From the NCBI GenBank assembly GCA_963422595.1, contig OY730298.1, forward strand, positions 186,001-250,000: a DNA stretch of 64,000 nt, in the 5' to 3' direction. How positions within the stretch are numbered: the first letter of the stretch is position 1; the number at the start of each line of letters is the position of its first letter. Below the pieces are notes generated by a model that was given only the letters and a program-made list of their open reading frames with translations, ran no database searches and was not told where the DNA came from. Position numbers and translations under genes: made by a program. Source of the stretch: G963422595 sp963422595 (lineage in GTDB: Bacteria > Pseudomonadota > Gammaproteobacteria > UBA4575). This document shows positions 25,771-35,478 of this stretch, in pieces.

Positions 25771-26709
25771 TTATTCGATCACTACATGATGTCCCTGCAT
25801 GCCCAGGTCATTGAGTTTAACGACGGTGTCATCGGCAGACTGAAACGTAGAAAATGGACCAATGCGCACTCGGTGTAATCGTTTTTTGTCTTTCACTATA
25901 GACGCTATCGTAACGGCGCCGATATCCAGATGACTAAGCCGATTTAATAACTGATCTGCATTAGCACGCTTACTAAATGTCCCCACTTGCACGAATACCC
26001 GTGGATTCACGGCGGAGGTGGTAGTTGACGACCATTGCAGTTCCCCTCTCTGATGATCTACCATCTGGGCCTGTGGTTTAACATTTGAGACTGGCAGATA
26101 GGCTTGTTCGGAGCTTTTACCAACTGTTGCCGGCACTCCCAGGGTCTGCGCAATTTGATAGTTTCCTGGATCTATGGCCTGAACTTCCACCAAGCCGGTG
26201 CCTTTTCTGATAATGCCTAATTTGGCCGCGGCTGAATAAGATAAATCAATGATCCGGTTTTGATGAAAGGGCCCCCGATCATTTACACGTACCACTACCT
26301 GACGACCATTTTTAAGATTTGTAACTTGTACATACGTGGGTAACGGTAATCGTTTGTGCGCCGCCGTCATCGCGTACATGTCATACGTTTCCCCGCTTGA
26401 GGTGCGACGACCGTGGAATTTTCCCCCATACCATGACGCAATGCCTTTCTCATTAAAACCTGCACTGGTTGGAAGCACGTAGTAACGCTTACCAAACACC
26501 ACGTAAGAATTCGGATTGCCATAGCGACTGCGTGGCTCGATTCTGGGCACGGCATCAGGCGGCAGTTGGCGTGGCGGTAGCTTGGCCACTGTTGGAATCA
26601 CTGGCGCCAGTTTATGCGATGAGCACGCGCCCTGACCATAGGCAATCAAAACAATTACCAAAACGTAAAGAATACGACCAATAGTCTTGAAACGATTAAT
26701 TTTGAACAA
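25771..26709 (-). CDS. rlpA: RlpA-type septal ring lytic transglycosylase with SPOR domain
   Basis: 312 residues. RlpA cleaves denuded glycan strands of peptidoglycan. The order is an N-terminal hydrophobic segment ending ...GQGACSSHK, which may be a lipobox (Cys about 29, with an unusual Gln at -3). The double-psi beta-barrel follows (GIASWYGGKFHGRRTSSGE, RVNDRGPF), then a linker, then a C-terminal SPOR domain (NPRVFVQVGTFSKRANADQ) that binds denuded glycans. Its start overlaps mltB by 14 bases. It sits in the classic rodA-mltB-rlpA-dac order. Confidence 0.95.
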   Translation of the reverse strand: MFKINRFKTIGRILYVLVIVLIAYGQGACSSHKLAPVIPTVAKLPPRQLPPDAVPRIEPRSRYGNPNSYVVFGKRYYVLPTSAGFNEKGIASWYGGKFHGRRTSSGETYDMYAMTAAHKRLPLPTYVQVTNLKNGRQVVVRVNDRGPFHQNRIIDLSYSAAAKLGIIRKGTGLVEVQAIDPGNYQIAQTLGVPATVGKSSEQAYLPVSNVKPQAQMVDHQRGELQWSSTTTSAVNPRVFVQVGTFSKRANADQLLNRLSHLDIGAVTIASIVKDKKRLHRVRIGPFSTFQSADDTVVKLNDLGMQGHHVVIE

Positions 26710-27697
26710 CGTAGTCTTTGATATCTTTTTTGATTTGCTGACTTAATTGATGTACAGCCATTGCGTACATACGACTCCGGTTATAGCGTGTGATAACGTA
26801 AAAATTATTGAAGCTGGCCCAGTATTCCACTGCATCGTCACTTTGCAGTTCCAGTAATGCAATTTTTTCTTGCACGTAGGCATTGGCATATATCTCAATA
26901 TCATATTGCGGCAGCTCGGAAATAGATACAACCGGCTTTAATCCTTTAGTCAATAATGTCGTGTAACGATCCCCGTATACGACAACCGGCATCGTAACCG
27001 GCCCGCCAGTTCGCCAGCCGTGCTGCTTAAAATAATTTGCCACACTGCCAATGGCGTCTGCATTACTCTTCCACAGATCACGCTCACCATTCTCATCAAA
27101 ATCAATCGCGTACCGTCTATAGCTGCTGGCAATAAACTGACTTTTCCCCATCGCCCCTGCATATGATCCTTTGATCGACAGGGGGTCCAGTGTTTCTTCC
27201 TGTACTAATAAAAGAAAATGTTCCAATTCACTACGAAAGAATTTCTGTCGTGGTGGGTAGTCAAATCCTAATGTTACGAGAGCATCCAGAACAGGGTATT
27301 TACCTTCATACTTTCCGTAAAAGGTCTCGACTCCAATAATGGCAACAATAATTTCTGGTGGCACCCCAAAACGCCGCTCGGCTGCCGCCAGCGTTTGCGC
27401 GTTCTCTACCCAAAATTGTAAACCTCCACGAATACGCTCCGGATTAATAAAAATATTTCGATACTCACGCCAATTTTTTTGCTTTTCGGCCGGGCGCTTA
27501 ATGGCCTCCAAAACTCTCGCTTGTTTCTCTACTTTTTCGAACAGAGTGGTTAAGGATGATTTGGGATAGCTATGCCGTTGAGAAAATTCATCAATAAATT
27601 TCGTCACTTCCGTACGACCCAAATAATTTTCGCCCGCAGCACTGCCAGCGATAATTGAAATGCCCATGAAAAATATTGTGGTTAAAGATATGCGCAT
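26696..27697 (-). CDS. mltB: Lytic murein transglycosylase B
   Basis: 333 residues. MltB cleaves the MurNAc-GlcNAc bond to leave 1,6-anhydro ends. The signal peptide is MRISLTTIFFMGISIIAGSA. It has no lipobox cysteine, unlike E. coli MltB, so it may be soluble in the periplasm. The catalytic glutamate is in IIGVETFYGKYEGK, and the family blocks SYAGAMGKSQFIASSYR and SVANYFKQHGW follow. It lies five bases after rodA and overlaps rlpA. Confidence 0.94.
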   Translation of the reverse strand: MRISLTTIFFMGISIIAGSAAGENYLGRTEVTKFIDEFSQRHSYPKSSLTTLFEKVEKQARVLEAIKRPAEKQKNWREYRNIFINPERIRGGLQFWVENAQTLAAAERRFGVPPEIIVAIIGVETFYGKYEGKYPVLDALVTLGFDYPPRQKFFRSELEHFLLLVQEETLDPLSIKGSYAGAMGKSQFIASSYRRYAIDFDENGERDLWKSNADAIGSVANYFKQHGWRTGGPVTMPVVVYGDRYTTLLTKGLKPVVSISELPQYDIEIYANAYVQEKIALLELQSDDAVEYWASFNNFYVITRYNRSRMYAMAVHQLSQQIKKDIKDYVVQN

Positions 27698-27702
27698 ATA
27701 CG

Positions 27703-28827
27703 TTAATGTGATAATAACTTTCGATGAGAATGTATTGACATCAAAATTCCAAACGCTGCCAAAATCGTTACCGCTGAAGTGCCGCCGTAACTAATTAGCG
27801 GTAGCGGAACGCCAACCACCGGGAGCAAACCGCTCACCATTCCAATATTAGCAACACAGTAAACAAAAAAAGACAAACTCAAGCCCCCGGCAAGTAACCT
27901 GGAATAGGTGTCTTGCGCACGTGTCGCAATACTCAACCCACGCATTATGATAAAACCATACACAAATAATAATAGGGTAACGCCTATAAAACCAAATTCT
28001 TCACCAAATACTGCCAAGACAAAATCTGTTGATCTTGCAGGTATGAAATCAAGCTGAGACTGCGTTCCATTAAGCCAGCCTTTACCGTAAACACTGCCCG
28101 AACCAATTGCTATTTTAGATTGAATAATATGATATCCCGCACCCAGCGGATCACTTTCAGGATTTAATAAAGTAACAATTCGTTGTCGCTGGTAGTCATG
28201 CAGATAAAGCCAAAATAGCGGTATACATGCTACGATTAAACCGCCAAATGCCGCCAGCAATCGCCACGTAATCCCAGCCATAAAAATCACGAAAATACCC
28301 GTTGAGATTATTAGAATCGCAGTACCTAAGTCTGGTTGACGCATAATAAGCCACCCAGGAATAACGACTATAAGTAGTGCAATGCAAATATGCCATAAAG
28401 AAGGTGGCGTACGTTTACTACTGAAATACCAGGCGAGCATCATGGGTAGAAATATCTTCATCAATTCTGATGGTTGAAATTGAATAACACCGAAGTTAAA
28501 CCACCGTTGTACACCGGCGTTGTTGTAATTGATCGCCATCATCACCAATAATAAGGCCAGACCAGTCAGGTATAACCACGGTGAGAAATTAAAGAACTGT
28601 TTGCTGGAAATTTGCGCCAAAGAAATCAACACCACAAAACCGATGCCAAAACGTATAGATTGGCGCACCACAGTCGTTATCTCACCATTAGCAGCACTGT
28701 ACAGCACGATTAACCCGACCCCACAAAGAATGATAAGCACACTCACCAACGTGAGGTCGAGATTAAAGAAACGCTGTTCTGTGTTATTTGAGGCAGACAC
28801 AAAATATTGTTTATGGGGAAGTACCAT
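27703..28827 (-). CDS. mrdB: Rod-shape peptidoglycan glycosyltransferase RodA
   Basis: 374 residues with about ten membrane segments, of the SEDS (FtsW/RodA/SpoVE) family. With PBP2 it polymerises glycan strands during elongation. Family motifs include NNAGVQRWFNFGVIQFQPSE and the large periplasmic loop with GYHIIQSKIAIGSGS and FVLAVFGEEFG. PLISYGGTSAVTILAAFG is the SEDS signature near the C-terminus. It lies directly after mrdA (PBP2), with start and stop essentially abutting, so the pair is cotranscribed. The gene is also called rodA. Confidence 0.96.
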   Translation of the reverse strand: MVLPHKQYFVSASNNTEQRFFNLDLTLVSVLIILCGVGLIVLYSAANGEITTVVRQSIRFGIGFVVLISLAQISSKQFFNFSPWLYLTGLALLLVMMAINYNNAGVQRWFNFGVIQFQPSELMKIFLPMMLAWYFSSKRTPPSLWHICIALLIVVIPGWLIMRQPDLGTAILIISTGIFVIFMAGITWRLLAAFGGLIVACIPLFWLYLHDYQRQRIVTLLNPESDPLGAGYHIIQSKIAIGSGSVYGKGWLNGTQSQLDFIPARSTDFVLAVFGEEFGFIGVTLLLFVYGFIIMRGLSIATRAQDTYSRLLAGGLSLSFFVYCVANIGMVSGLLPVVGVPLPLISYGGTSAVTILAAFGILMSIHSHRKLLSH

Positions 28828-30696
28828 TCATGGTGAGTTGGCCACTAACAGTTGCTCTTCGCTTAACAGGTAGTGATCCATTACGGTTCTTGCAATAGGT
28901 GCCGCAACCCTGCTGCCACTGCCTCCATTCTCTACTATTACCGCAATCGCAATTTTGGGATCATCCACGGGCGCAAATGCAATGAACAAACTATGATCAC
29001 GAAGCTTTTCCGCAATACTTTCTTCGTCATATTCCTGATCTTCGGCAAGCCCAAATACTTGCGCGGTACCTGTTTTCCCAGCTATTTGATACTCCGCGTC
29101 TTTGCCAATTTTATATGCGGTACCATTAGGCTTATGTACGGCATCCACCATTGCGGAAATAATTTGATCCCAATAAGCTTCATTCGCAATGTTGATGGGC
29201 CGCATTGCAGTTGCACTTGTTATTTCTTCGGCATCACCCCGCTTATGAATAGCACGCAAAAACCTTGGCCGCATGCCTTGCCCCCGCGTCGCCAAGGCAC
29301 TCGTAACAACCGCAAGTTGCAATGGTGTAGTTAATAAATACCCCTGACCAATACCTGTTATTACGGTTTCACCCGCATACCATGGCTGGTTGTATACTCT
29401 GCGCTTCCATTTTTTAGAGGGTACTATTCCTTCCGCCTCTCCCCATGTATCCAATTCAGTCTTGATGCCAAAATTAAACTGGCTAAGAAATTCAGATATG
29501 CGATCAATCCCAAGCTGGTGCGCTAAAGTATAGAAATAAACGTCACACGACTGCGTGATTGCCTTATACATATTGACTTTGCCATGCCCTTCTTTTTTCC
29601 AATCACGATACTTGCGTTGGTGGCCACGTAGTTTAAAATACGGACCTGCGTAAATCGTGTTTTCCGCTCGAATCACGTCATGGTGCAACCCCGCCAGAGC
29701 CAGTACTGGCTTGATAGTAGACCCTGGTGGATACTGACCTTTTAAGGCGCGATTAAATAGCGGCTGGTCAGGATTCTCACGCAACAAAGAGTACTGCTCG
29801 CTGCTGATACCGTTTACAAAAAGATTAGGGTCAAAGGTAGGCGCGCTAACAAAAACCAGCACTTCACCCGTAACCGGATCCATTGCCACTACTGAACCAT
29901 TGCTCTCGCCTAAACTGTCCTGGGCAATTTTTTGCAATCGCGCATCCAACGTCAGGACAAGATCCGCGCCCGGAGTGGAAGGTATTGTTTGCAGTACCCG
30001 TAACTTACGACCTTGCGCGTTAACCTCGATACGCTGATAACCCACTTCACCATGCAGGATTTCTTCGTAGAATTTTTCGACGCCTGATTTGCCTATATGA
30101 CTTGTGCCACTGTAGTCTCGCATATTCAGGTCTGGTATCTCTTTAGCATTTATTCGGCCTACGTAGCCAAGCGCATGCGTGCCGACGTCCGCTAATGGAT
30201 AATAACGATTCGCGCGCGCGGTAATTTCTACACCGGGAAAGTGATGACGGTTGACAGAAAAACGTGCAATTTCACCTTCGCTTAAATTTATTTTTAGTGG
30301 AATAGATTGAAACGTCTGTTTGCGTTTCACGTCATTGAAAATTTTTTTTAGGTGATACTCCTCTAAATGAATATGTTGGCCAATATCTGCAACGACTCGT
30401 TCTATATCATCTGCTTGAGCAGGAGTCACTTCAATCTGGTAAGTAGGCTTATTATCTGCAAGTAGCTGTAAATTGCGGTCATAGATTAAACCACGCGTGG
30501 GTGGTATAGGCACTACACGTATACGATTTTCTTGAGAAAGTGTCGTGTAATGTTTACTATTGATGACTTGTAGATAAAATAAACGTGCGCCGAGCATAAC
30601 CATACAAAACATCACGAATAACGCAGCAAAATAAATACGCCTTTTGAAATAGCGTACTTCCAACTCCGGATCCTCAAGAAGGTTGCGCTCTGTCAA
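28828..30696 (-). CDS. mrdA: Penicillin-binding protein 2 (peptidoglycan transpeptidase)
   Basis: 622 residues. PBP2 is the class B transpeptidase of the elongasome and partner of RodA. One N-terminal membrane helix (IYFAALFVMFCMVMLGARLF) is followed by the dimerisation/pedestal region and the transpeptidase domain. The active-site serine is in YPPGSTIKPVLAL (SxxK), then QSCDVYFYTL (SxD in place of SxN, usual for PBP2), and GKTGTAQVFG (KTG). It heads the minus-strand mrdA-rodA-mltB-rlpA-dacC-dat run and is divergent from hppA across 277 bases. Confidence 0.96.
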   Translation of the reverse strand: MTERNLLEDPELEVRYFKRRIYFAALFVMFCMVMLGARLFYLQVINSKHYTTLSQENRIRVVPIPPTRGLIYDRNLQLLADNKPTYQIEVTPAQADDIERVVADIGQHIHLEEYHLKKIFNDVKRKQTFQSIPLKINLSEGEIARFSVNRHHFPGVEITARANRYYPLADVGTHALGYVGRINAKEIPDLNMRDYSGTSHIGKSGVEKFYEEILHGEVGYQRIEVNAQGRKLRVLQTIPSTPGADLVLTLDARLQKIAQDSLGESNGSVVAMDPVTGEVLVFVSAPTFDPNLFVNGISSEQYSLLRENPDQPLFNRALKGQYPPGSTIKPVLALAGLHHDVIRAENTIYAGPYFKLRGHQRKYRDWKKEGHGKVNMYKAITQSCDVYFYTLAHQLGIDRISEFLSQFNFGIKTELDTWGEAEGIVPSKKWKRRVYNQPWYAGETVITGIGQGYLLTTPLQLAVVTSALATRGQGMRPRFLRAIHKRGDAEEITSATAMRPINIANEAYWDQIISAMVDAVHKPNGTAYKIGKDAEYQIAGKTGTAQVFGLAEDQEYDEESIAEKLRDHSLFIAFAPVDDPKIAIAVIVENGGSGSRVAAPIARTVMDHYLLSEEQLLVANSP

Positions 30697-30973
30697 TTTT
30701 GACTACACTGTTGAGAAATGGGTAATAGTATCAAATATGGGTACTCTGGCGTGAGTTCAAACTTTATTTGGCTTTGGTAACACAGTTTCGCATCGGCTTA
30801 TCTGAATAGAGACGATAGACAATATGACCCATGTAATTTTAAGCCATTTTTTGTCAGACTTCTAGTAAGTTTGGATCTGCATAGTCAAATCGTATAGAAC
30901 AAACTTGCGAATCGGATACGGCTCAACCTGAGTATACAAAAAATAATATTATTTCCTGCGAGGAGAAAATCTC

Positions 30974-32977
30974 ATGACAATCCATCACCTGCCGGTCACC
31001 TTAGGGGTTTTGGGTCTTATATCCGCATTTGTGATTTATCGACTCGTATTACGTTATTCACCGGGTACTGGTAAAGTCATCGAAATCTCCGATGCGATTC
31101 ATACTGGAGCGATGACCTTCATGCGTCGTGAATATTCCATCTTGTTTATATTCGCGGCGGTGGTGACCATAGTGATTTGGGTTTCTGATTTAGGCCAAAA
31201 TACCGCGATCGCCTTCGTTATAGGCGCCTTATGTTCATCGGCAGCTGGTTACATAGGAATGTACACAGCAACGCACGCCAATGTCCGCACTACCGTGGCG
31301 GCCTATGAAAAAGGCGCGGATACCGCACTCAATGTCGCGTTTTTTGGCGGTTCAATTATGGGCCTCACAGTCGCCGCCATGGGCCTATTGGGGCTGGGTG
31401 GCCTGTATCTGTTTTTTGGTCGCGATCCAGCCACGGCAAACGTAATACACGGATTCGGAATGGGCGCCTCTACCGTCGCGCTTTTTTCACGTGTGGGTGG
31501 CGGTATTTATACTAAAAGCGCGGATATTGGTGCAGATTTGGTAGGTAAAGTCGAAGCGGGTATTCCGGAAGACGATCCGCGTAACCCCGGAGTGATCGCT
31601 GATAACGTTGGCGATAACGTTGGCGACGTGGCAGGTATGGGTTCAGACATTTTTGAATCTTATTGTGGCTCAATCATCGCCACAATTGCGATTGCGGCAA
31701 CTTTATCCCCCAATATTATCGATCAATTAGGCGAAAAACAGATTCTCATGTTTTTACCTTTAGCCTTGGCATCAATCGGTATTCTATGCTCCATTTCAGG
31801 TATTGTTTTGGTAAAATTATCCTCCACCAAATCACCTGCCATGGCTTTACATGTCGGCACTAATTCCGCTTCCGTTATTTTCATAATTGCGTCCTATTTA
31901 GTGATTAACGCACTTGAGGTAAGCATCGGTGTGTGGATATCGGTAATGTCCGGTGCCGTAGGTGGGATCATTATCGGCCTGGTCACTCAATATTACACGG
32001 GCGGCAATCCTGTCAGGAAAATAGCCCGCGATGGCGAAGCTGGACCAGCGACAATAATAATCTCTGGTCTGGCAGTTGGCATGCAATCGGTAGTAGTCCC
32101 CATACTGAGTCTTGCAGGCATCATTTTTGTTGCGAATCACTGCGCTGATCTCTATGGAGTCGGGATTGCCGCAGTAGGCATGCTGGCAACCGTAGGCATC
32201 ACTATGGCTATTGATGCCTATGGCCCGGTGGCAGACAACGCCGGCGGAATCGCAGAAATGGCGGGGCTTGGAGAAGATGTCCGCAAAATCACCGACGAAC
32301 TTGATGAGGTGGGTAACACCACCGCTGCAATCGGTAAGGGCTTTGCCATCGGCGCAGCAGCACTGGCAGCCTTGGCGATCATCACCGCATTCCTTGCCGA
32401 AGTTGGCCACGGCAAAGGGCCTATCGTGCTGGATTTAGGCGACCCTAAAGTATTGATCGGGCTATTTATCGGTGGCGTCTTTCCGTTCATCGTCGCATCG
32501 CTGACGATGACCGCAGTAGGGGATGCCGCATTTGACATGATTAAAGAAATTCGCCGACAATTTAAAGAGATTCCCGGCTTGCTGGAAGGCCGTGCGCAAC
32601 CGGATACCGTGCGTTGTATCGATATCGCCACCACCTCGGCTCTAAAACGTATGGTTCCACCAGGCTTATTAGCGGTAATCGCTCCAGTGGTTGTCGGGTT
32701 TGGATTTGGCGCCGAGACTTTAGGTGGCATGCTGGGAGGCGCATTGCTCGGCTGCGTGTTGCTTGCCTTGATGATGGCCAATGCTGGCGGTGCGTGGGAT
32801 AATGCCAAAAAATATATCGAAAAAGGCAATCTTGGTGGGAAAGGCTCCGATGTTCACAAAGCCGCAGTAGTCGGCGACACGGTTGGCGACCCCTTCAAAG
32901 ATACCTCGGGACCATCCATGAACATACTAATCAACGTGATGGCGATCGTAAGTTTGGTAATTGCCCCATTACTGTAA
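30974..32977 (+). CDS. hppA: Membrane-bound ion-pumping pyrophosphatase, K+-dependent type
   Basis: 667 residues with about sixteen membrane segments. It couples PPi hydrolysis to export of H+ (or Na+). The PPi-binding motif GIPEDDPRNPGVIADNVGDN and the late repeat GSDVHKAAVVGDTVGDPFKD are both present. Residue A451 in GNTTAAIGKG, with G454, is the combination found in K+-dependent enzymes; K+-independent ones have Lys and Thr there. Whether it pumps H+ or Na+ cannot be read safely from sequence by eye. A strong SD (GAGGAGA) sits at 30959-30965. The gene is alone on its transcript. Confidence 0.93.
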   Translation: MTIHHLPVTLGVLGLISAFVIYRLVLRYSPGTGKVIEISDAIHTGAMTFMRREYSILFIFAAVVTIVIWVSDLGQNTAIAFVIGALCSSAAGYIGMYTATHANVRTTVAAYEKGADTALNVAFFGGSIMGLTVAAMGLLGLGGLYLFFGRDPATANVIHGFGMGASTVALFSRVGGGIYTKSADIGADLVGKVEAGIPEDDPRNPGVIADNVGDNVGDVAGMGSDIFESYCGSIIATIAIAATLSPNIIDQLGEKQILMFLPLALASIGILCSISGIVLVKLSSTKSPAMALHVGTNSASVIFIIASYLVINALEVSIGVWISVMSGAVGGIIIGLVTQYYTGGNPVRKIARDGEAGPATIIISGLAVGMQSVVVPILSLAGIIFVANHCADLYGVGIAAVGMLATVGITMAIDAYGPVADNAGGIAEMAGLGEDVRKITDELDEVGNTTAAIGKGFAIGAAALAALAIITAFLAEVGHGKGPIVLDLGDPKVLIGLFIGGVFPFIVASLTMTAVGDAAFDMIKEIRRQFKEIPGLLEGRAQPDTVRCIDIATTSALKRMVPPGLLAVIAPVVVGFGFGAETLGGMLGGALLGCVLLALMMANAGGAWDNAKKYIEKGNLGGKGSDVHKAAVVGDTVGDPFKDTSGPSMNILINVMAIVSLVIAPLL

Positions 32978-33201
32978 ATATTCCCGATATTAATCCACCA
33001 ATTAAGAGGTATATGCGAACTTGATATGGCCAAGCCACAAATAGCGCCTACCCTGGCTATTGTTATGGCGACACCTCTCCCGCCATTGTCATAATTTTAC
33101 TGCCATGATTGACAAATTATCTCAATAACCCTCTAAAACTGATACACTATAGACTGCAAAATAACCCGATAAAAATAATCCGCAGTACTGGATATAAAAT
33201 C

Positions 33202-35478
33202 GTGCTTACTTCGCTCAGAACCATTTTTAATAAACTCTTAGGCAAGCTGTGCGTGCCCGGACTCATCTGTCTGTTTGCTTTGTTACATTCGACCGCTACC
33301 GCTACCGAACGCTATGGATTGTGTAAAAGCGACCCCACTCCCGAAGCTAGTCTACGCGCTACGCCATCAGACCCGGATGCCGCTACGCGGTTTGTCGCGG
33401 ACCGTGCCAAACGTGACGAGAAAGGAATCAACACCCTGGAAGGCACCGTGCGGATGACGCGCGGAACGCAAACCGTGGACGCAGACTCTATGCGTTACGA
33501 CGAAAACAGTAAAAAAGTGTATGCCAGCGGCAACGTGCGTGCCGAAGATCGCCAATTAGTCATAGAGGCCCCAGAGGCCGAACTACACCTCAATACTGAC
33601 TATGCCAGGTCAGCGGACGCCACGTATCAGTATAAACCTATGCACGCGCGCGGCCGCGCCAAGACGCTTGAGCAAATTTCCCCGGAATTGTTGCGTTTTG
33701 AAAATGCCACGTACACTACTTGCGATATAGGCGATCGCTCATGGGAACTATCTGCCGACGAAGTCAAACTGGACAAAGCCTCAGGTTACGGGGTGGGTAA
33801 AGATGTACTAGTGAAGTTCAAGGGCATACCGATCTATTACATGCCATGGATACGGTTTCCCATTGACGATCGGCGCAAAACCGGGTTTTTGACTCCTGCG
33901 TTTGGCAATTCTAACGATTCGGGTTTTGAGCTTGAGACGCCGTGGTATTGGAATATCGCGCCCAACCGGGATGCACTATTCGCTCCGCGGTTATTAACCA
34001 ACCGTGGATTACAACTGAAATCCAGCTTTCGGTATTTAAATCAAAAAAGTTTTGGTCACTTGGGGCTGGAATATTTAAGTGATGATGAGTTTAACGACAA
34101 TCGTTATTTGTTTGCATTCAAACACACCAGCTATCTAACCCCCAAAATAAAGCTGGATCTGTTACGTAACAAAGTTTCCGACGATAACTACTTTGAAGAT
34201 TTGGGCGATGACCTCGGCCTTACCAGTACGCAAAACATAGAGAGTCGCGCTGATTTGCATTATAGGGGAAAACACTGGCGACTGCTCACGCGCGTACAAA
34301 ACTTTCAACTTGTTGATGAAAACGTGTCCAATACTTCAGAACCCATACAGCGCGAACCGCAAATTAAGCTGGACGGCAATTACTCCAACTTACCCGGCGG
34401 ATTCAAATTTAGCTCCGAAAACGAATGGGTAAGTTTCGCGCATGATCACAAAATTGACGGTGATCGCCTGCATTTCGGAGTTGCGCTGGAACGTCCCTTA
34501 GAACGCACGGGTTATTTCGTGCGGCCTGGCGTGCGATTTACGCATACTGAATACGACCTAAACCGCAGAGATGGTAAAGACCAGCACCCTTCACGTAGCT
34601 TGCCGAGCGTACACTTGGACGCCGGCTTGATGTTTGAAAGGAATTTAGCCAAAACCGCCCACATGCAAACTTTGGAACCGCGCATCTATTACCTGCACAC
34701 GCCCTTTCGCGATCAAAATGACATCCCTAGTTTTGACTCGAGCGAATACGAATTTGGGTATGAACAATTATTTCGCGATAACCGCTTCAGTGGCAAAGAT
34801 CGTATAGGCGATGCCGATCACCTAAGCGTAGGCCTTACGACACGCATACTTGATTTAGAGAGTGGAGACGAGAAACTCAGCGCAAGCCTTGGCCGTATTT
34901 TCTATTTCAGAGACCGTAAAGTCGCGCTTCCCAACAAACCGATGGAACGCGAACCATCTTCAGAGGTGGCGGCCAAACTCAAAATCAGTCCCAATGATCG
35001 TTGGCATGCCATCGCCTCTACATTATGGGATACGCATGATAATCACACCGAAAAAAGCTCGGTACGATTTCAATATCGTTCAAAAAATGATTTCATCCTG
35101 AACATGTCATATCGCTATCGACGTAGAGACATAGAGCAGGTGGATCCATTGAAGAATCGGCGTAGAAGATTGGAACAATCCGACATCTCCATGGTCTGGC
35201 CGATTAATAATAATTGGCGCGCGGTGTCACGCTGGAATTATGATTTACGAGAAAAACGCGACCTGGAGCTATTAGCAGGTATCGAATACGACACTTGCTG
35301 CTGGAAATTGCGTGTAGCCGGTCGCCGCTATAATCAAAATACTAATGAAGACTATAATAATAGTATAGAAGTACAACTGGTGCTCAAGGGACTTGGGCAA
35401 ATTGGCTCGCCAATTGGAGAACTGCTTGAACGTGGCATACTTGGGTATGACGCTCGGGATGATGAGTATCTACGCTAG
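33202..35478 (+). CDS. lptD: LPS-assembly outer membrane protein LptD
   Basis: 758 residues from GTG 33202; a TTG at 33109 would extend it by 31 polar residues. The GTG is preferred because a signal peptide (LCVPGLICLFALLHSTATA) then lies near the N-terminus. LptD with LptE inserts LPS into the outer leaflet. The N-terminal OstA/jellyroll part (TLEGTVRMTRGTQTVDADSM) is followed by a 26-strand-type barrel. All four cysteines that form the essential disulfides in E. coli LptD have counterparts: YGLCKS, TYTTCDIGD and the pair in YDTCCWKLR. surA starts inside its 3' end. Confidence 0.92.
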   Translation: MLTSLRTIFNKLLGKLCVPGLICLFALLHSTATATERYGLCKSDPTPEASLRATPSDPDAATRFVADRAKRDEKGINTLEGTVRMTRGTQTVDADSMRYDENSKKVYASGNVRAEDRQLVIEAPEAELHLNTDYARSADATYQYKPMHARGRAKTLEQISPELLRFENATYTTCDIGDRSWELSADEVKLDKASGYGVGKDVLVKFKGIPIYYMPWIRFPIDDRRKTGFLTPAFGNSNDSGFELETPWYWNIAPNRDALFAPRLLTNRGLQLKSSFRYLNQKSFGHLGLEYLSDDEFNDNRYLFAFKHTSYLTPKIKLDLLRNKVSDDNYFEDLGDDLGLTSTQNIESRADLHYRGKHWRLLTRVQNFQLVDENVSNTSEPIQREPQIKLDGNYSNLPGGFKFSSENEWVSFAHDHKIDGDRLHFGVALERPLERTGYFVRPGVRFTHTEYDLNRRDGKDQHPSRSLPSVHLDAGLMFERNLAKTAHMQTLEPRIYYLHTPFRDQNDIPSFDSSEYEFGYEQLFRDNRFSGKDRIGDADHLSVGLTTRILDLESGDEKLSASLGRIFYFRDRKVALPNKPMEREPSSEVAAKLKISPNDRWHAIASTLWDTHDNHTEKSSVRFQYRSKNDFILNMSYRYRRRDIEQVDPLKNRRRRLEQSDISMVWPINNNWRAVSRWNYDLREKRDLELLAGIEYDTCCWKLRVAGRRYNQNTNEDYNNSIEVQLVLKGLGQIGSPIGELLERGILGYDARDDEYLR

